DNA from: Streptomyces sp.
Lineage (GTDB): Bacteria; Actinomycetota; Actinomycetes; Streptomycetales; Streptomycetaceae
NCBI RefSeq assembly: GCF_031181555.1
Contig: NZ_JAPSKQ010000014.1
Coordinates: forward strand, 1-62,245
Direction of reading: 5' to 3'
DNA: 62,245 nt
Of the stretch, positions 50,749 through 58,755 are shown piece after piece. Position 1 is the stretch's first letter, and every line of letters starts with the position of its first letter. A program made the position numbers and the translations under genes. The notes under the pieces are model-generated. The model made no database searches. It had not been told where the DNA came from and saw only the letters and a list, made by a program, of their open reading frames with translations.

Positions 50749-51485
50749 GGGACATGAGTGACGACGCCACCACCCCCGCCCCCGACCGGATCCCCAACAA
50801 GGGCAAGCTGGCCAAGGACCTCAACGAGGTCATCCGCTACACCCTCTGGTCCGTCTTCAAGCTGAAGGACGTGCTGCCCGAGGACCGCGCCGGGTACGCC
50901 GACGAGGTCCAGGAACTGTTCGACCAGCTCGCCGCCAAGGACGTCACGGTCCGCGGCACCTACGACCTGTCGGGCCTGCGCGCGGACGCCGACCTCATGA
51001 TCTGGTGGCACGCCGAGACCGCCGACCAGCTCCAGGAGGCGTACAACCTCTTCCGCCGCACCGAGCTGGGCCGCGCCCTCACCCCGGTCTGGTCGAACAT
51101 GGCGCTGCACCGGCCCGCCGAGTTCAACCGCTCGCACATCCCGGCGTTCCTCGCCGACGAGACGCCCCGCGACTACGTGAGCGTCTACCCCTTCGTGCGC
51201 TCCTACGACTGGTACCTGCTGCCGGACGAGGACCGCCGCCGCATGCTCGCCGACCACGGCAAGATGGCCCGCGGCTACCCCGACGTGCGCGCCAACACGG
51301 TCGCCTCCTTCTCCCTCGGCGACTACGAGTGGATCCTCGCCTTCGAGGCCGACGAGCTGCACCGCATCGTCGACCTCATGCGTCACCTGCGCGGCTCGGA
51401 GGCCCGGCTGCACGTCCGCGAGGAGGTCCCGTTCTTCACGGGCCGCCGCAAGGACATCGCGGAACTGGTCGCGGGCCTGGCCTGA
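50745..51485 (+). CDS. hemQ: Coproheme decarboxylase / chlorite-dismutase-family protein
   Basis: A 246-residue enzyme that converts coproheme to heme b, the last step of the coproporphyrin-dependent pathway. The Clr-type ferredoxin-like fold is recognisable ([28 protein letters not shown]). [13 protein letters not shown] contains the catalytic Tyr, and [20 protein letters not shown] carries the conserved stretch that includes the proximal region. IPAFL and [10 protein letters not shown] are typical of actinobacterial members. ATG 50745 overlaps the hemG stop; ATG 50754 is an alternative with worse spacing. Confidence 0.94.
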   Translation: MRDMSDDATTPAPDRIPNKGKLAKDLNEVIRYTLWSVFKLKDVLPEDRAGYADEVQELFDQLAAKDVTVRGTYDLSGLRADADLMIWWHAETADQLQEAYNLFRRTELGRALTPVWSNMALHRPAEFNRSHIPAFLADETPRDYVSVYPFVRSYDWYLLPDEDRRRMLADHGKMARGYPDVRANTVASFSLGDYEWILAFEADELHRIVDLMRHLRGSEARLHVREEVPFFTGRRKDIAELVAGLA

Positions 51486-51504
51486 CCGGCCCGATGAGCA
51501 GGAC

Positions 51505-51543
51505 GCCGGCCGGGCGGTCGGCGGTGCCGTCCGCCCGGCCGGC
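51505..51543. terminator. Bidirectional stem-loop after hemQ
   Basis: A perfect 13-bp stem (51505-51517 with 51531-51543) with a 13-base loop lies between the hemQ stop and the convergent peptidase stop. Confidence 0.82.
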
Positions 51544-51546
51544 CGA

Positions 51547-53211
51547 TCAGGCGGCGGGGCGGCCGGCGGGCCGGGTGGCGGGCCCCTTTCCGGCCGGCCC
51601 GTCCGCCGGCCTCGGCTTCGGTTCCGGGCGCGGTGCGCAGGACGCGCGCCGCCCCGGCACCCGTCCCTCGAGCAGATACGCCTCCATGTGTCCGTTCACG
51701 CAGGCGTTCGGCCCGCCCGCGATGCCGTGGGTGCCGGCGTCGCGCTCGGTCACCAGCACCGAGCCCGCGAGCCGGCGGCGCAGCTCCAGGGCACCGTCGT
51801 ACGGAGTGGCCGCGTCCCGCTCGGCCGCCAGGATCAGCGTCGGCGGCAGCTCACCGCGCCCGGTGTGGACGTCCAGCGGCCGCTGCCGGGGCGCCCGCCA
51901 GGAGGCGCAGGGCAGATTGGTCCACACGTTGCTCCAGGTCTCGAAGGGCGCCCGGCGCGCGAGCCGGGTGTTGTCCCGGTCCCACACCGCCCAGTCCGTC
52001 GGCCAGGGCGCGTCGTTGCACTCCACGGCGAGGTAGACCGCCCGCGCGTTCTCCTTCTCCACCGCCGCCTCCGGGTACGCCCGGGCCTGCTCGACCAGCG
52101 GCCCGGCGTCTCCCCTCAGGTACGCCGACAGGGCGTGGGCGCGCTGCGGCCAGTAGTCGTCGTAGTACCCGGCCTGCAGGAACGCCTGCTGCAACTGCCC
52201 CGGCCCGACCTTCCCGCCGGCCGGTTCCTCCGCCAGCCGCGCCCGCGCCCGCTCGTAGCCGCGCTGCACCTCGTCCGGCGTGTCCCCCAGCCCGTACACG
52301 TCGTCGTGCCGGGCGACCCAGGCCCGGAAGTCCGCCCAGCGGTCCTCGAACGCGGCCGACTGGTCGAGGTTGTTGCGGTACCAGATCTGTCCCGGGTCCG
52401 GGTTCACCGCCGAGTCGAACACCATCCGCCGCACGTGGGAGGGGAACATCGTCGCGTACAGCGCCCCGAGGTAGGTGCCGTAGGACGCGCCCAGATACGT
52501 CAGCCGGTTCTCGCCCAGCGCGGCGCGCAGCACGTCCAGGTCGCGGGCGTTGTTCAGGGAGGTGTAGTGCCGCAGCGCGTCGCCGGCCCGCTCGGCGCAG
52601 CCGCGCGCGTACGCCTCGGCCCTCGCGACGCGCTCCCGCTTGTACGCCGCCGAGGGGTGCACCGGCGCTTCGGTGGGTCCCTCGGCGAACTCCTTCGGGT
52701 CCGTGCAGGACAGCGGTGCGGAACGGCCCACCCCGCGCGGGGCGTAGCCGACGAGGTCGTAGGCCGCCGCGACGCGCTTCCACTCCGGGAGCACGCCGAG
52801 GAGCGGGAAGGACATGCCGCTCGCGCCGGGCCCGCCCGGGTTGTAGACCAGGGCGCCCTGCCGGGGCACCTCGCGCTTGCTGTCGGCGGGGTCCTTGCCC
52901 GTGGCCCGGACACGGCTGACGGTGAGTTCGATCCGCTTGCCGTTCGGGCGGGCGTAGTCGAGCGGGACGCCGACCGTGCCGCACTGGACGGTGGCCGGCA
53001 GGTCCTCCGCGTCCGGGCACGCGCCGAACGCGATGCCCTCGCGCGCGGCGCGCGCGGCGGCCACCGCGGTGCCGCGCAGCTCGGCCGCGCCGGGGGCGGT
53101 GAGGGCGGCGGGAGCGGCTCGGGCGACCGGGGGAGCACCGCCGGCCGGGGCGGCGGCCAGGGCGGTGAGCAGCAGGGACCCGGCGGCCACGTGGACGGCG
53201 GCGGTTCTCAT
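51547..53211 (-). CDS. Secreted alpha/beta-hydrolase, tripeptidyl aminopeptidase (TAP/SAP) type
   Basis: A 554-residue secreted peptidase. A signal peptide (VHVAAGSLLLTALAAAPAGG) precedes an alpha/beta-hydrolase domain with ALVYNPGGPGASG (oxyanion region) and the nucleophile motif LGASYGTYLGALYA. The C-terminal TAP-like domain has ILAAERDAATPYDGA (catalytic Asp) and AGTHGI (catalytic His). Cysteines at ACPDAED, QCGTVG, LSCTDP, RGCAER, VECND and LPCAS suggest disulfides. The tail is Pro/Arg/Ala-rich. ATG 53211 has AAGGGA 6 bases upstream; the 23 codons before it are not conserved. Such enzymes release tripeptides from extracellular proteins. Confidence 0.9.
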   Translation of the reverse strand: MRTAAVHVAAGSLLLTALAAAPAGGAPPVARAAPAALTAPGAAELRGTAVAAARAAREGIAFGACPDAEDLPATVQCGTVGVPLDYARPNGKRIELTVSRVRATGKDPADSKREVPRQGALVYNPGGPGASGMSFPLLGVLPEWKRVAAAYDLVGYAPRGVGRSAPLSCTDPKEFAEGPTEAPVHPSAAYKRERVARAEAYARGCAERAGDALRHYTSLNNARDLDVLRAALGENRLTYLGASYGTYLGALYATMFPSHVRRMVFDSAVNPDPGQIWYRNNLDQSAAFEDRWADFRAWVARHDDVYGLGDTPDEVQRGYERARARLAEEPAGGKVGPGQLQQAFLQAGYYDDYWPQRAHALSAYLRGDAGPLVEQARAYPEAAVEKENARAVYLAVECNDAPWPTDWAVWDRDNTRLARRAPFETWSNVWTNLPCASWRAPRQRPLDVHTGRGELPPTLILAAERDAATPYDGALELRRRLAGSVLVTERDAGTHGIAGGPNACVNGHMEAYLLEGRVPGRRASCAPRPEPKPRPADGPAGKGPATRPAGRPAA

Positions 53212-53298
53212 CGTGTGTCCCTTCGGTGCACGGTGGTGACAAAAGGGATGTTTCGTTCGATGGTTGGGTAAGGCAAGCACCGCTCGCGGGTGTCGCCG

Positions 53299-54120
53299 TC
53301 AGTACTCCCGTTCGCCCCCGGCGCGGCGGCCGTGCTCACGGTGCGCGAAGGCCGCCCGCAGGTCCGGTTCACCGATCGCGCGGACGCCGCGTACGGCGAC
53401 GGAGGTGAGGTACGCGCGGTCGTCACCGGCGCCGTCGGCCCCGCGGGACAGGGCCCCGAGCAGCCGCTGACCGGCGGGGGAGGCCCAGCGCGAGTACGGG
53501 TGGACCTCGAACCGTGCCATCGCCAGGCAGCTCAGCGCGAGGACGAGCGGCAGGGCGAACCACAGGGCGACCAGGTGGCGCGGTGTGTCCGGGGGGACCG
53601 GCAGCATCAGGGCGGCGGCGCCCAGCCCGGCCACGGCCAGCGCGGCGAGCCGCACCTGGCGGACCGCGTCGGCGACCGTCGTACCGGCGTGGGCGTCGGG
53701 CACGGCCAGTCCCGCGCGGACCAGCCGGTCGGCGAGGCCGCGCACCGGGTCGGCGGTCGCCGCGGCGGCCCGTACGGGCGCGAGGGGGGACTGCCCCTCC
53801 GGCCCGATCGCCCCTATCACGGACCGCTCCATGTCGTCCCGCCCGTGCGGATCGACCACGGTCGCCCAGCCGGTACGGGCCAGCAGCAGGCGCCGCTGGC
53901 GCGCCATGGAGACCAGCGTGACGTCGGCGACCCGCCGGGGACCGCCGGACAGGAACGCGGTCTCGTACAGGGTCAGGGGGACAGAGGCCGGATCACGCCC
54001 CCCGCCGTCGGCCGTGCCGGTGTGGTCGGCGGCCGCCGCACGAACGGCGGCCAGGCACAGCCGGGTGCACGCCGCACCGGCGACGGCCCAGGCCGGCAGC
54101 AGGAGGAGGACCCAGAACAT
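53299..54120 (-). CDS. TIGR04222 family membrane protein
   Basis: A 273-residue membrane protein that resembles the TIGR04222 family as I know it. It has an N-terminal helix (FWVLLLLPAWAVAGAA), a soluble segment with YETAFLSGGPRRVADVTLVSMARQRRLLL, and two central helices (LAALAVAGLGAAALMLPV and LVALWFALPLVLALSCLAM). Many relatives end in a Gly/Cys-rich tail; this one ends in a charged tail without cysteine. It lies 117 bases downstream of the DUF692 gene on the same strand, a pairing I have seen repeatedly in Streptomyces. Role unknown; its link to the DUF692 enzyme is by position. Confidence 0.78.
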   Translation of the reverse strand: MFWVLLLLPAWAVAGAACTRLCLAAVRAAAADHTGTADGGGRDPASVPLTLYETAFLSGGPRRVADVTLVSMARQRRLLLARTGWATVVDPHGRDDMERSVIGAIGPEGQSPLAPVRAAAATADPVRGLADRLVRAGLAVPDAHAGTTVADAVRQVRLAALAVAGLGAAALMLPVPPDTPRHLVALWFALPLVLALSCLAMARFEVHPYSRWASPAGQRLLGALSRGADGAGDDRAYLTSVAVRGVRAIGEPDLRAAFAHREHGRRAGGEREY

Positions 54121-54237
54121 GGGTTGTTTGTAAGGGACACGGTCACGAAAACACCATGCCCTGTTCACCATCCGGGACGGAGCGTTGTCCACACGTGACG
54201 CCCCGCCGGGGTCTTCGGGACTCGGGACCACGGCGGC

Positions 54238-55572
54238 TCACCGCCGCAGCAGCACCCGCCGCGTCGCCCGGGCCAGCCGCACCGCCGGCCGCCGCGACCG
54301 GGGCGCCGGCCCCGACCGCTCCAGCCACCACTCCCGCAGCTCGCGCCGCGCCCGCTCCTCCTCCGGCCGCCCGGCCAGCAGCAGGTGCTCGGCGAAGTCC
54401 AGCGCGTCCTGCCGGTAGCCCCCGCCCATCGGCTGCCCCTGCGCATACGCGAGGAAGGCGGCCCGGTACCGGCTGCCGAGGATCACCGGCAGCTCGGGCG
54501 CGACCTTGGCGACGACATCCGCCCGCTTCGCGGCGAGCGCCCGCGCCTGCACGGCCGTCCGCGCCCGGTCGAACCCCTCGGGCACGGGCGTCCCGGCGAC
54601 CAGCGAGGACAGCAGCGCGGTCTGCGCGAGGGCGAGCCGCTGCCGGGAGGGCGCGCAGGAATCCCGCCCCGCCTCCGCGCGGACGGGAGGCCCCTCCGCA
54701 GCGGACGTCTCCGCCTCCGACTCCGCCCCCGTGCCGGCCCGTTGACCCGCACCCTTCTCCAGGGCAACCCGGATGGCCCCCAACTCGCCCGCCAGCTCGG
54801 CCGGTTCGGGGAAGTTCTCGTCCCGCTCCAGCAGCACACCGGGAGGGGAGACCCGGGACGCGAGGTCGGTGAGGATGTCGAGCACGGGGCCGGGGACGGG
54901 GTGGGCGTGGCTGTCGTGCCACACGCCGTCCCGCTCGACACCGCCGGCGACATGGACGTACGCGATGGCCTCCAGGGGCAGTTCGGCGAGCGCCTCGGCC
55001 GGGTCCTCGCCGCGGTTGACGTGGTTGGTGTGCAGGTTGGCCACGTCGATGAGGAGCCGCACGCCGGTGCGGTCGGCCAGCTCGTACAGGAACTGTCCCT
55101 CGGTCATCTCCTCGCCGGGCCACGAGATCAGCGCGGCGATGTTCTCCACGGCGAGCGGCACGGGCAGCGCGTCCTGGGCGATGCGGACGTTCTCGCACAG
55201 CACGTCGAGGGCGTCGCGGGTGCGCGGCACGGGCAGCAGATGCCCGGCCTCCAGCCGCGGCGAGGCGGTCAGCGCCCCGCCCGCCCGCACGAACGCGATG
55301 TGCTCGGTGACCAGCGGCGACCCGAGAGCCGTGACCCGCTCGGCCAGGGCGGCCAGCCGTCCCTCGTCGGGCCGCTCGGCCCCGCCCAGCCCCAGCGAGA
55401 CCCCGTGCGGCACGACGGTCACCCCGCGCTCGCGCAACCGCAGCAGTGACCCGGGCAGGTGCCCGGGGCAGACGTTCTCGGCCACGACCTCCACCCAGTC
55501 GATCCCCGGCATGCCCTCGACGGCCTCCGCGATCTCCGGCCGCCACCCGATCCCCGTCCCCAGTCGCACCAT
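54238..55572 (-). CDS. DUF692 (MNIO) multinuclear iron oxidase with fused C-terminal partner-like domain
   Basis: A 444-residue protein. Residues 1-275 are a DUF692 TIM barrel with the family's metal-ligand stretches intact: [57 protein letters not shown] and [12 protein letters not shown]692 proteins, now called MNIOs, include MbnB and TglH, which modify peptide cysteines using several irons. After a Glu/Ala/Ser linker (about 280-325), residues 330-444 form a helical domain ([41 protein letters not shown]) resembling the DUF2063-type partners usually encoded separately. ATG 55572 has GGAGGAGGGG just upstream. No peptide precursor is evident. TIGR04222 lies downstream. Confidence 0.85.
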   Translation of the reverse strand: MVRLGTGIGWRPEIAEAVEGMPGIDWVEVVAENVCPGHLPGSLLRLRERGVTVVPHGVSLGLGGAERPDEGRLAALAERVTALGSPLVTEHIAFVRAGGALTASPRLEAGHLLPVPRTRDALDVLCENVRIAQDALPVPLAVENIAALISWPGEEMTEGQFLYELADRTGVRLLIDVANLHTNHVNRGEDPAEALAELPLEAIAYVHVAGGVERDGVWHDSHAHPVPGPVLDILTDLASRVSPPGVLLERDENFPEPAELAGELGAIRVALEKGAGQRAGTGAESEAETSAAEGPPVRAEAGRDSCAPSRQRLALAQTALLSSLVAGTPVPEGFDRARTAVQARALAAKRADVVAKVAPELPVILGSRYRAAFLAYAQGQPMGGGYRQDALDFAEHLLLAGRPEEERARRELREWWLERSGPAPRSRRPAVRLARATRRVLLRR

Positions 55573-55980
55573 CGTCCCCTCCTCCACCGGCCGTCCGGCC
55601 GTCCGGCTTCCACCGGCCCCCGCCGGACTGACGGGGGTATGGCCCCGGAGCCGGCCCCCGAACCGCGTCACGGCGGCCTTCAGAGCAACATTTGAGGTTC
55701 GGGCGGTCCGCCCGGACGGCGCCAGGGGATACGCGCGGGGCGCTTTCGGCGTTCACCGGTGCGGCGAAGCCGTGTGGACCCCGGCGGCCGGGCCCCGTCC
55801 TCGGCGCGTCGCGCCGGTTCCCTCACGGGTACGATCCGTCGGATCGGCAGGACGCCGACCGGGCCGGCACGCGGGTGGGGGAAGGGACGTCTTTCTGTCC
55901 GCGACGCCGGTGGACCGTGCCGTGCCGGGCCGGTCCTGGGGGCCGGCCGTGTCGGCGGACCGGGCGCCCCGGCCTCCGGG
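55573..55980. other. Intergenic region without a credible gene
   Basis: These 408 bases separate the DUF692 start from the ceramidase stop. I looked on both strands for a short peptide gene with a ribosome site that might be an MNIO substrate and found none. There are GC-rich dyads, for example GATCC/GGATC near 55830 and GGCCGG/CCGGCC at 55928-55948; the latter is a weak terminator candidate for the ceramidase gene's neighbours. Confidence 0.5.
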
Positions 55981-58041
55981 TCAGCGCACGGCGAAGGCCG
56001 GTGACGTACCGGTGAACGGGGTGAGGGTGCCGACCACGCTCCTCGCGTCGCCGTGGTACACGATCCGGTGGGTGCCGGGCACGGTCCCCTGCGGGATGTC
56101 CCACGTGACGGTGACCCGGGAGGCGGCGATCCCGTCGCGTTTCCAGTGGAACCGGGTCGCCCAGTCGCCGTCGTCGGCGACGGTGCGCCAGGTCCCGCCG
56201 GACTCCTGGCGCTGGACCTCCAGATACGTCCCGCCCCGGTGCAGGTCGTTGCCCGGGTGGGCGCCCGCGAAGACGACCTCGACCCGTTCACCGGCCCGGT
56301 AGTTCTCCCGCGGCCCGACCAGCACGTCCCCGAACGCCCGGAAGACCGGAGGCGCGTCCAGCACCACTCCGGGCTGCAGGGAGAGCGCCTTGCCGGACAG
56401 GTCCGGCGCCTCGGGGCCGAGGGGGAGATCCGTGCCGTCGCGCAGCGCGGTGGCCAGTTCGGCCGCGGTCTGCTGGAGCGCCGGAAGCTGCCAGCGGCCG
56501 AAGAGCGTGCTCCCGCCCTCGTACTGCTGCGCGTCGTACTCCTCGGGGGTGGTCAGGTAGTGGAAGTACGCGTTGGCGTACCCGGCGACCAGCACGTCGT
56601 CGAGGTCCGCGCCGACGATGCCGGCGACCGTGCGCCGCAGCCGCAGTCCCGCGCAGATGGTGACCTCGCCCGGGATGCCGATGAGGTGGAGCCGGCCGAT
56701 CCGGACCAGCATCACGGGCACCCGCTCCTGCACCCAGGGGTAGACGCGGTTCATCTCCCCGATGGGCACGAAGACGTCCTTCGGCGCCTGTGCCTGTGCG
56801 AGTTCCGGTGAGACCGTGTAGATCACGGAGTCGGAGACGGCGTCCCAGAAGGGGTTCTCCCCCTCCTCGAACCCCGGGAAGGCCGGCCCGTCCTCCAGGC
56901 TGCCCGCCGCCATGGCGGCGCCGACGCAGGGCTTGGAGGTCCGGTGGGTCCGTCCGTCGCCGGTGAACTCGGGGCGCACCGTGACGTCGGAGAGATCGAC
57001 GTACACCAACCGGGAGTCCACCGGGCCGGACAGCCGGACGCCCGGCCGGTGCACCTGGGCCGCGGCGGCCTCGTACTGCCGGAGCCCGTTGGCGCGGGTG
57101 CGGGCGAAGTCCTCCGGTGTCGTGGGCGGCGTCAGGTCGAGGTTGGGCGACATGTCGCCGCTGTTGGTCTGGGCGAACGCCGAGACGAACGCCGGGGAGC
57201 CGTCGGACAGGTAGTCGACGTCGTGGACCTCGCGCTCCCAGTGGTAGGCCGCGTACCCCTTGTTGTCCGCGCTGATCAGGCGGTTGTCCCCGGACATGCT
57301 GGTGCTGTGCACCGGGAACCAGTTGACGGCGCCCACCGTCCGCCCGGCCCGCTCCACCCGGAGCAGGGTGGTGAGCGGGTCGACGGCGTCCGGGAAGTGG
57401 TCGCGGTCGGCCTTCGGGTTGCGCTCGAAGGCCGACCGGGAGCGGTTGACGCTGGCCCCGGTCAACGTGCCGTGGCTGAGCACCAGTTCGGACGGCGCCA
57501 GGTCGTCGTGGGCCCGCCGCACGGCCTCGAACAGGCCGTCCGCCACCGCCTCGAAGGTCTTGCGGTGGAAGCCGAACGTGGTCGTGTTGTACAGCAGGTG
57601 GTGCGAGTAGCCGCCGGGACCGGCGTGGGTGTGGGTGGCGGTGATGAGCACGTTCTGCTCGGTGTAGAGGTCGCCGTACCGCTCGGCGAGCCGCCGCAGC
57701 ACCGCCTGGTGCACGCTTCCGAAGATCATCGGCGAGTCGGCGACGATCAGCACGACCCGCCGTCCGCTCGCCTCGTCGGCCACGACGAACGCACGCGCCC
57801 GCAACCGGGTGTGCAGCCCGGCGGCCTGCTGGTCGAACCGGCCGTAGCCCATCATGCCGACCTCGGCCACCTCGCCGGTGGCGTCGGCGAGCCCCCGGCC
57901 GACGAGGTAACCGGCGCCACTCGCGGGTGCGGCGTCGGCCCGGCTCGCACCCGCCGCCTGTGCGCCCGCCAGCCCGAGACCGGTGAGGGCTCCCGCCCGC
58001 AGAACCGTACGCCGACTGTGAACGGGACGTTCCGCAGGCAT
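55981..58041 (-). CDS. Neutral ceramidase family amidohydrolase, Tat-exported
   Basis: A 686-residue exported enzyme. The twin-arginine signal is HSRRTVLRAGALTGLGLAG. The large catalytic domain has the metal-binding THTHAGPGGYSHH and the nucleophile motif NSGDMSPN (about residue 290), both specific to neutral/alkaline ceramidases, which hydrolyse the amide bond of ceramide. VCIGAGL-like stretches and GYANAYFHYLTTPEEYDAQQYEGGS-type family wording are present. The C-terminal 130 residues form an Ig-like domain (WRTVADDGDWATRFHW), as in known ceramidases. ATG 58041 has GAGGAG 6 bases upstream. Streptomyces lack ceramide, so the substrate is probably from fungi, plants or animals. Confidence 0.9.
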   Translation of the reverse strand: MPAERPVHSRRTVLRAGALTGLGLAGAQAAGASRADAAPASGAGYLVGRGLADATGEVAEVGMMGYGRFDQQAAGLHTRLRARAFVVADEASGRRVVLIVADSPMIFGSVHQAVLRRLAERYGDLYTEQNVLITATHTHAGPGGYSHHLLYNTTTFGFHRKTFEAVADGLFEAVRRAHDDLAPSELVLSHGTLTGASVNRSRSAFERNPKADRDHFPDAVDPLTTLLRVERAGRTVGAVNWFPVHSTSMSGDNRLISADNKGYAAYHWEREVHDVDYLSDGSPAFVSAFAQTNSGDMSPNLDLTPPTTPEDFARTRANGLRQYEAAAAQVHRPGVRLSGPVDSRLVYVDLSDVTVRPEFTGDGRTHRTSKPCVGAAMAAGSLEDGPAFPGFEEGENPFWDAVSDSVIYTVSPELAQAQAPKDVFVPIGEMNRVYPWVQERVPVMLVRIGRLHLIGIPGEVTICAGLRLRRTVAGIVGADLDDVLVAGYANAYFHYLTTPEEYDAQQYEGGSTLFGRWQLPALQQTAAELATALRDGTDLPLGPEAPDLSGKALSLQPGVVLDAPPVFRAFGDVLVGPRENYRAGERVEVVFAGAHPGNDLHRGGTYLEVQRQESGGTWRTVADDGDWATRFHWKRDGIAASRVTVTWDIPQGTVPGTHRIVYHGDARSVVGTLTPFTGTSPAFAVR

Positions 58042-58086
58042 CTGCAGCTCCTCGTGACGGGACCGCGCGCGCCGTGGCGCCCGCGC

Positions 58087-58109
58087 GGACTTGAACAACG
58101 TTCAGGTCC
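58087..58109. promoter_or_regulatory. 23-bp operator-like dyad upstream of the ceramidase gene
   Basis: GGACTTGAAC and GTTCAGGTCC are inverted repeats with one mismatch around the spacer AAC. The site lies 46 bases before the ceramidase start and just downstream of its predicted -10, an ideal repressor position. The shape suits a TetR-family dimer. Confidence 0.6.
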
Positions 58110-58119
58110 TCCGCCGCCA

Positions 58120-58149
58120 TTGGTACACCTCGCGTCACGGCCGTCGCAA
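58120..58149 (-). promoter_or_regulatory. Candidate ceramidase promoter
   Basis: On the minus strand TTGCGA (58149-58144) and TACCAA (58125-58120) are separated by 18 bases. The dyad at 58087-58109 would cover the start of the transcript. Confidence 0.4.
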
Positions 58150-58409
58150 GAGGTCTGCAACCGGCGGTAACTGCTGTATGCGGGAGGCGCGTTGGAGGGA
58201 GGTGGGCGTGGTGGTCGCCGCCTGCCGGCACGTCGGCGCCGAACGCGGCGGCGCCGGCGGCGCGAGCGGTGCGCAGCGCCGGCCGGTGGTGGTTCCGTGC
58301 CTGCTTCCGGGCCCCGGGTCCCCCGCCCTCGTCGGCCCGCGGTCGGCGCGGACGTCACCCTGGCCCCCCGGCACCTCGTGCCGGTGAATTCTCGTACGGG
58401 CCCGGGCGG

Positions 58410-58437
58410 TTGGCTCCAGGCACGGCGAGAACATTAT
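58410..58437 (+). promoter_or_regulatory. Candidate promoter of the lysis remnant
   Basis: TTGGCT (58410-58415) and CATTAT (58432-58437) are 16 bases apart. Transcription would start near 58444, about 40 bases before the first gene. Confidence 0.45.
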
Positions 58438-58482
58438 CTGTGAGGCCCCCGACACCATCACCGTCCTGTGAAGGGAGGCGCC

Positions 58483-58755
58483 ATGGTCCCCACACCCGGC
58501 AGGATCGTCATCCACCGGCTCACGGAGGACGATGCCCGCCACATCACCCAGCAGCGCGTCCGCCGCGAGCCGAACGGCGACCTCGTCCGCAAGGGCGACC
58601 GGTACCCGGCGGTCGTCGTGAAGACGTCCCCCGCGAACCCCGCCGGCGTCGTCGGCCCGCGGGTGCTCCCGGACGGGCAGGACCCGCCCCTGCGGGCGGC
58701 CTCCCGCCACCGGGGCGACCAGCCCGGCACCCGGTCCTGGCCGGAGCGTGTGTGA
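58483..58755 (+). CDS. Small phage-type protein preceding the endolysin
   Basis: A 90-residue soluble protein. The layout (RIVIHRLTEDDARHITQQR, KGDRYPAVVVK, a short spacer, LPDGQDPPLRAASRHRGDQPG and a final WPERV) resembles small conserved proteins in the tail/lysis regions of actinobacterial phages, which end in a similar G-x-W-x-WPE(R) pattern. Function is unknown. ATG 58483 has AAGGGAGG 4 bases upstream. The stop overlaps the amidase start by one base (TGATG), so the two genes are a unit. Confidence 0.7.
   Translation: MVPTPGRIVIHRLTEDDARHITQQRVRREPNGDLVRKGDRYPAVVVKTSPANPAGVVGPRVLPDGQDPPLRAASRHRGDQPGTRSWPERV

Larger units (their letters stand above)
58042..58482. other. Divergent intergenic region, ceramidase / lysis remnant
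   Basis: No gene is visible in these 441 bases. The left part holds a repressor-like dyad (58087-58109) and a minus-strand promoter candidate for the ceramidase gene. The right end holds a plus-strand promoter candidate (58410-58437) for the lysis genes. The GC-rich middle (58200-58400) shows nothing I can name. Confidence 0.5.

Noticed and set aside
55573..55980. Hidden peptide precursor for the DUF692 enzyme
   Set aside because: No short frame with a start, ribosome site and Cys-containing core was found on either strand.
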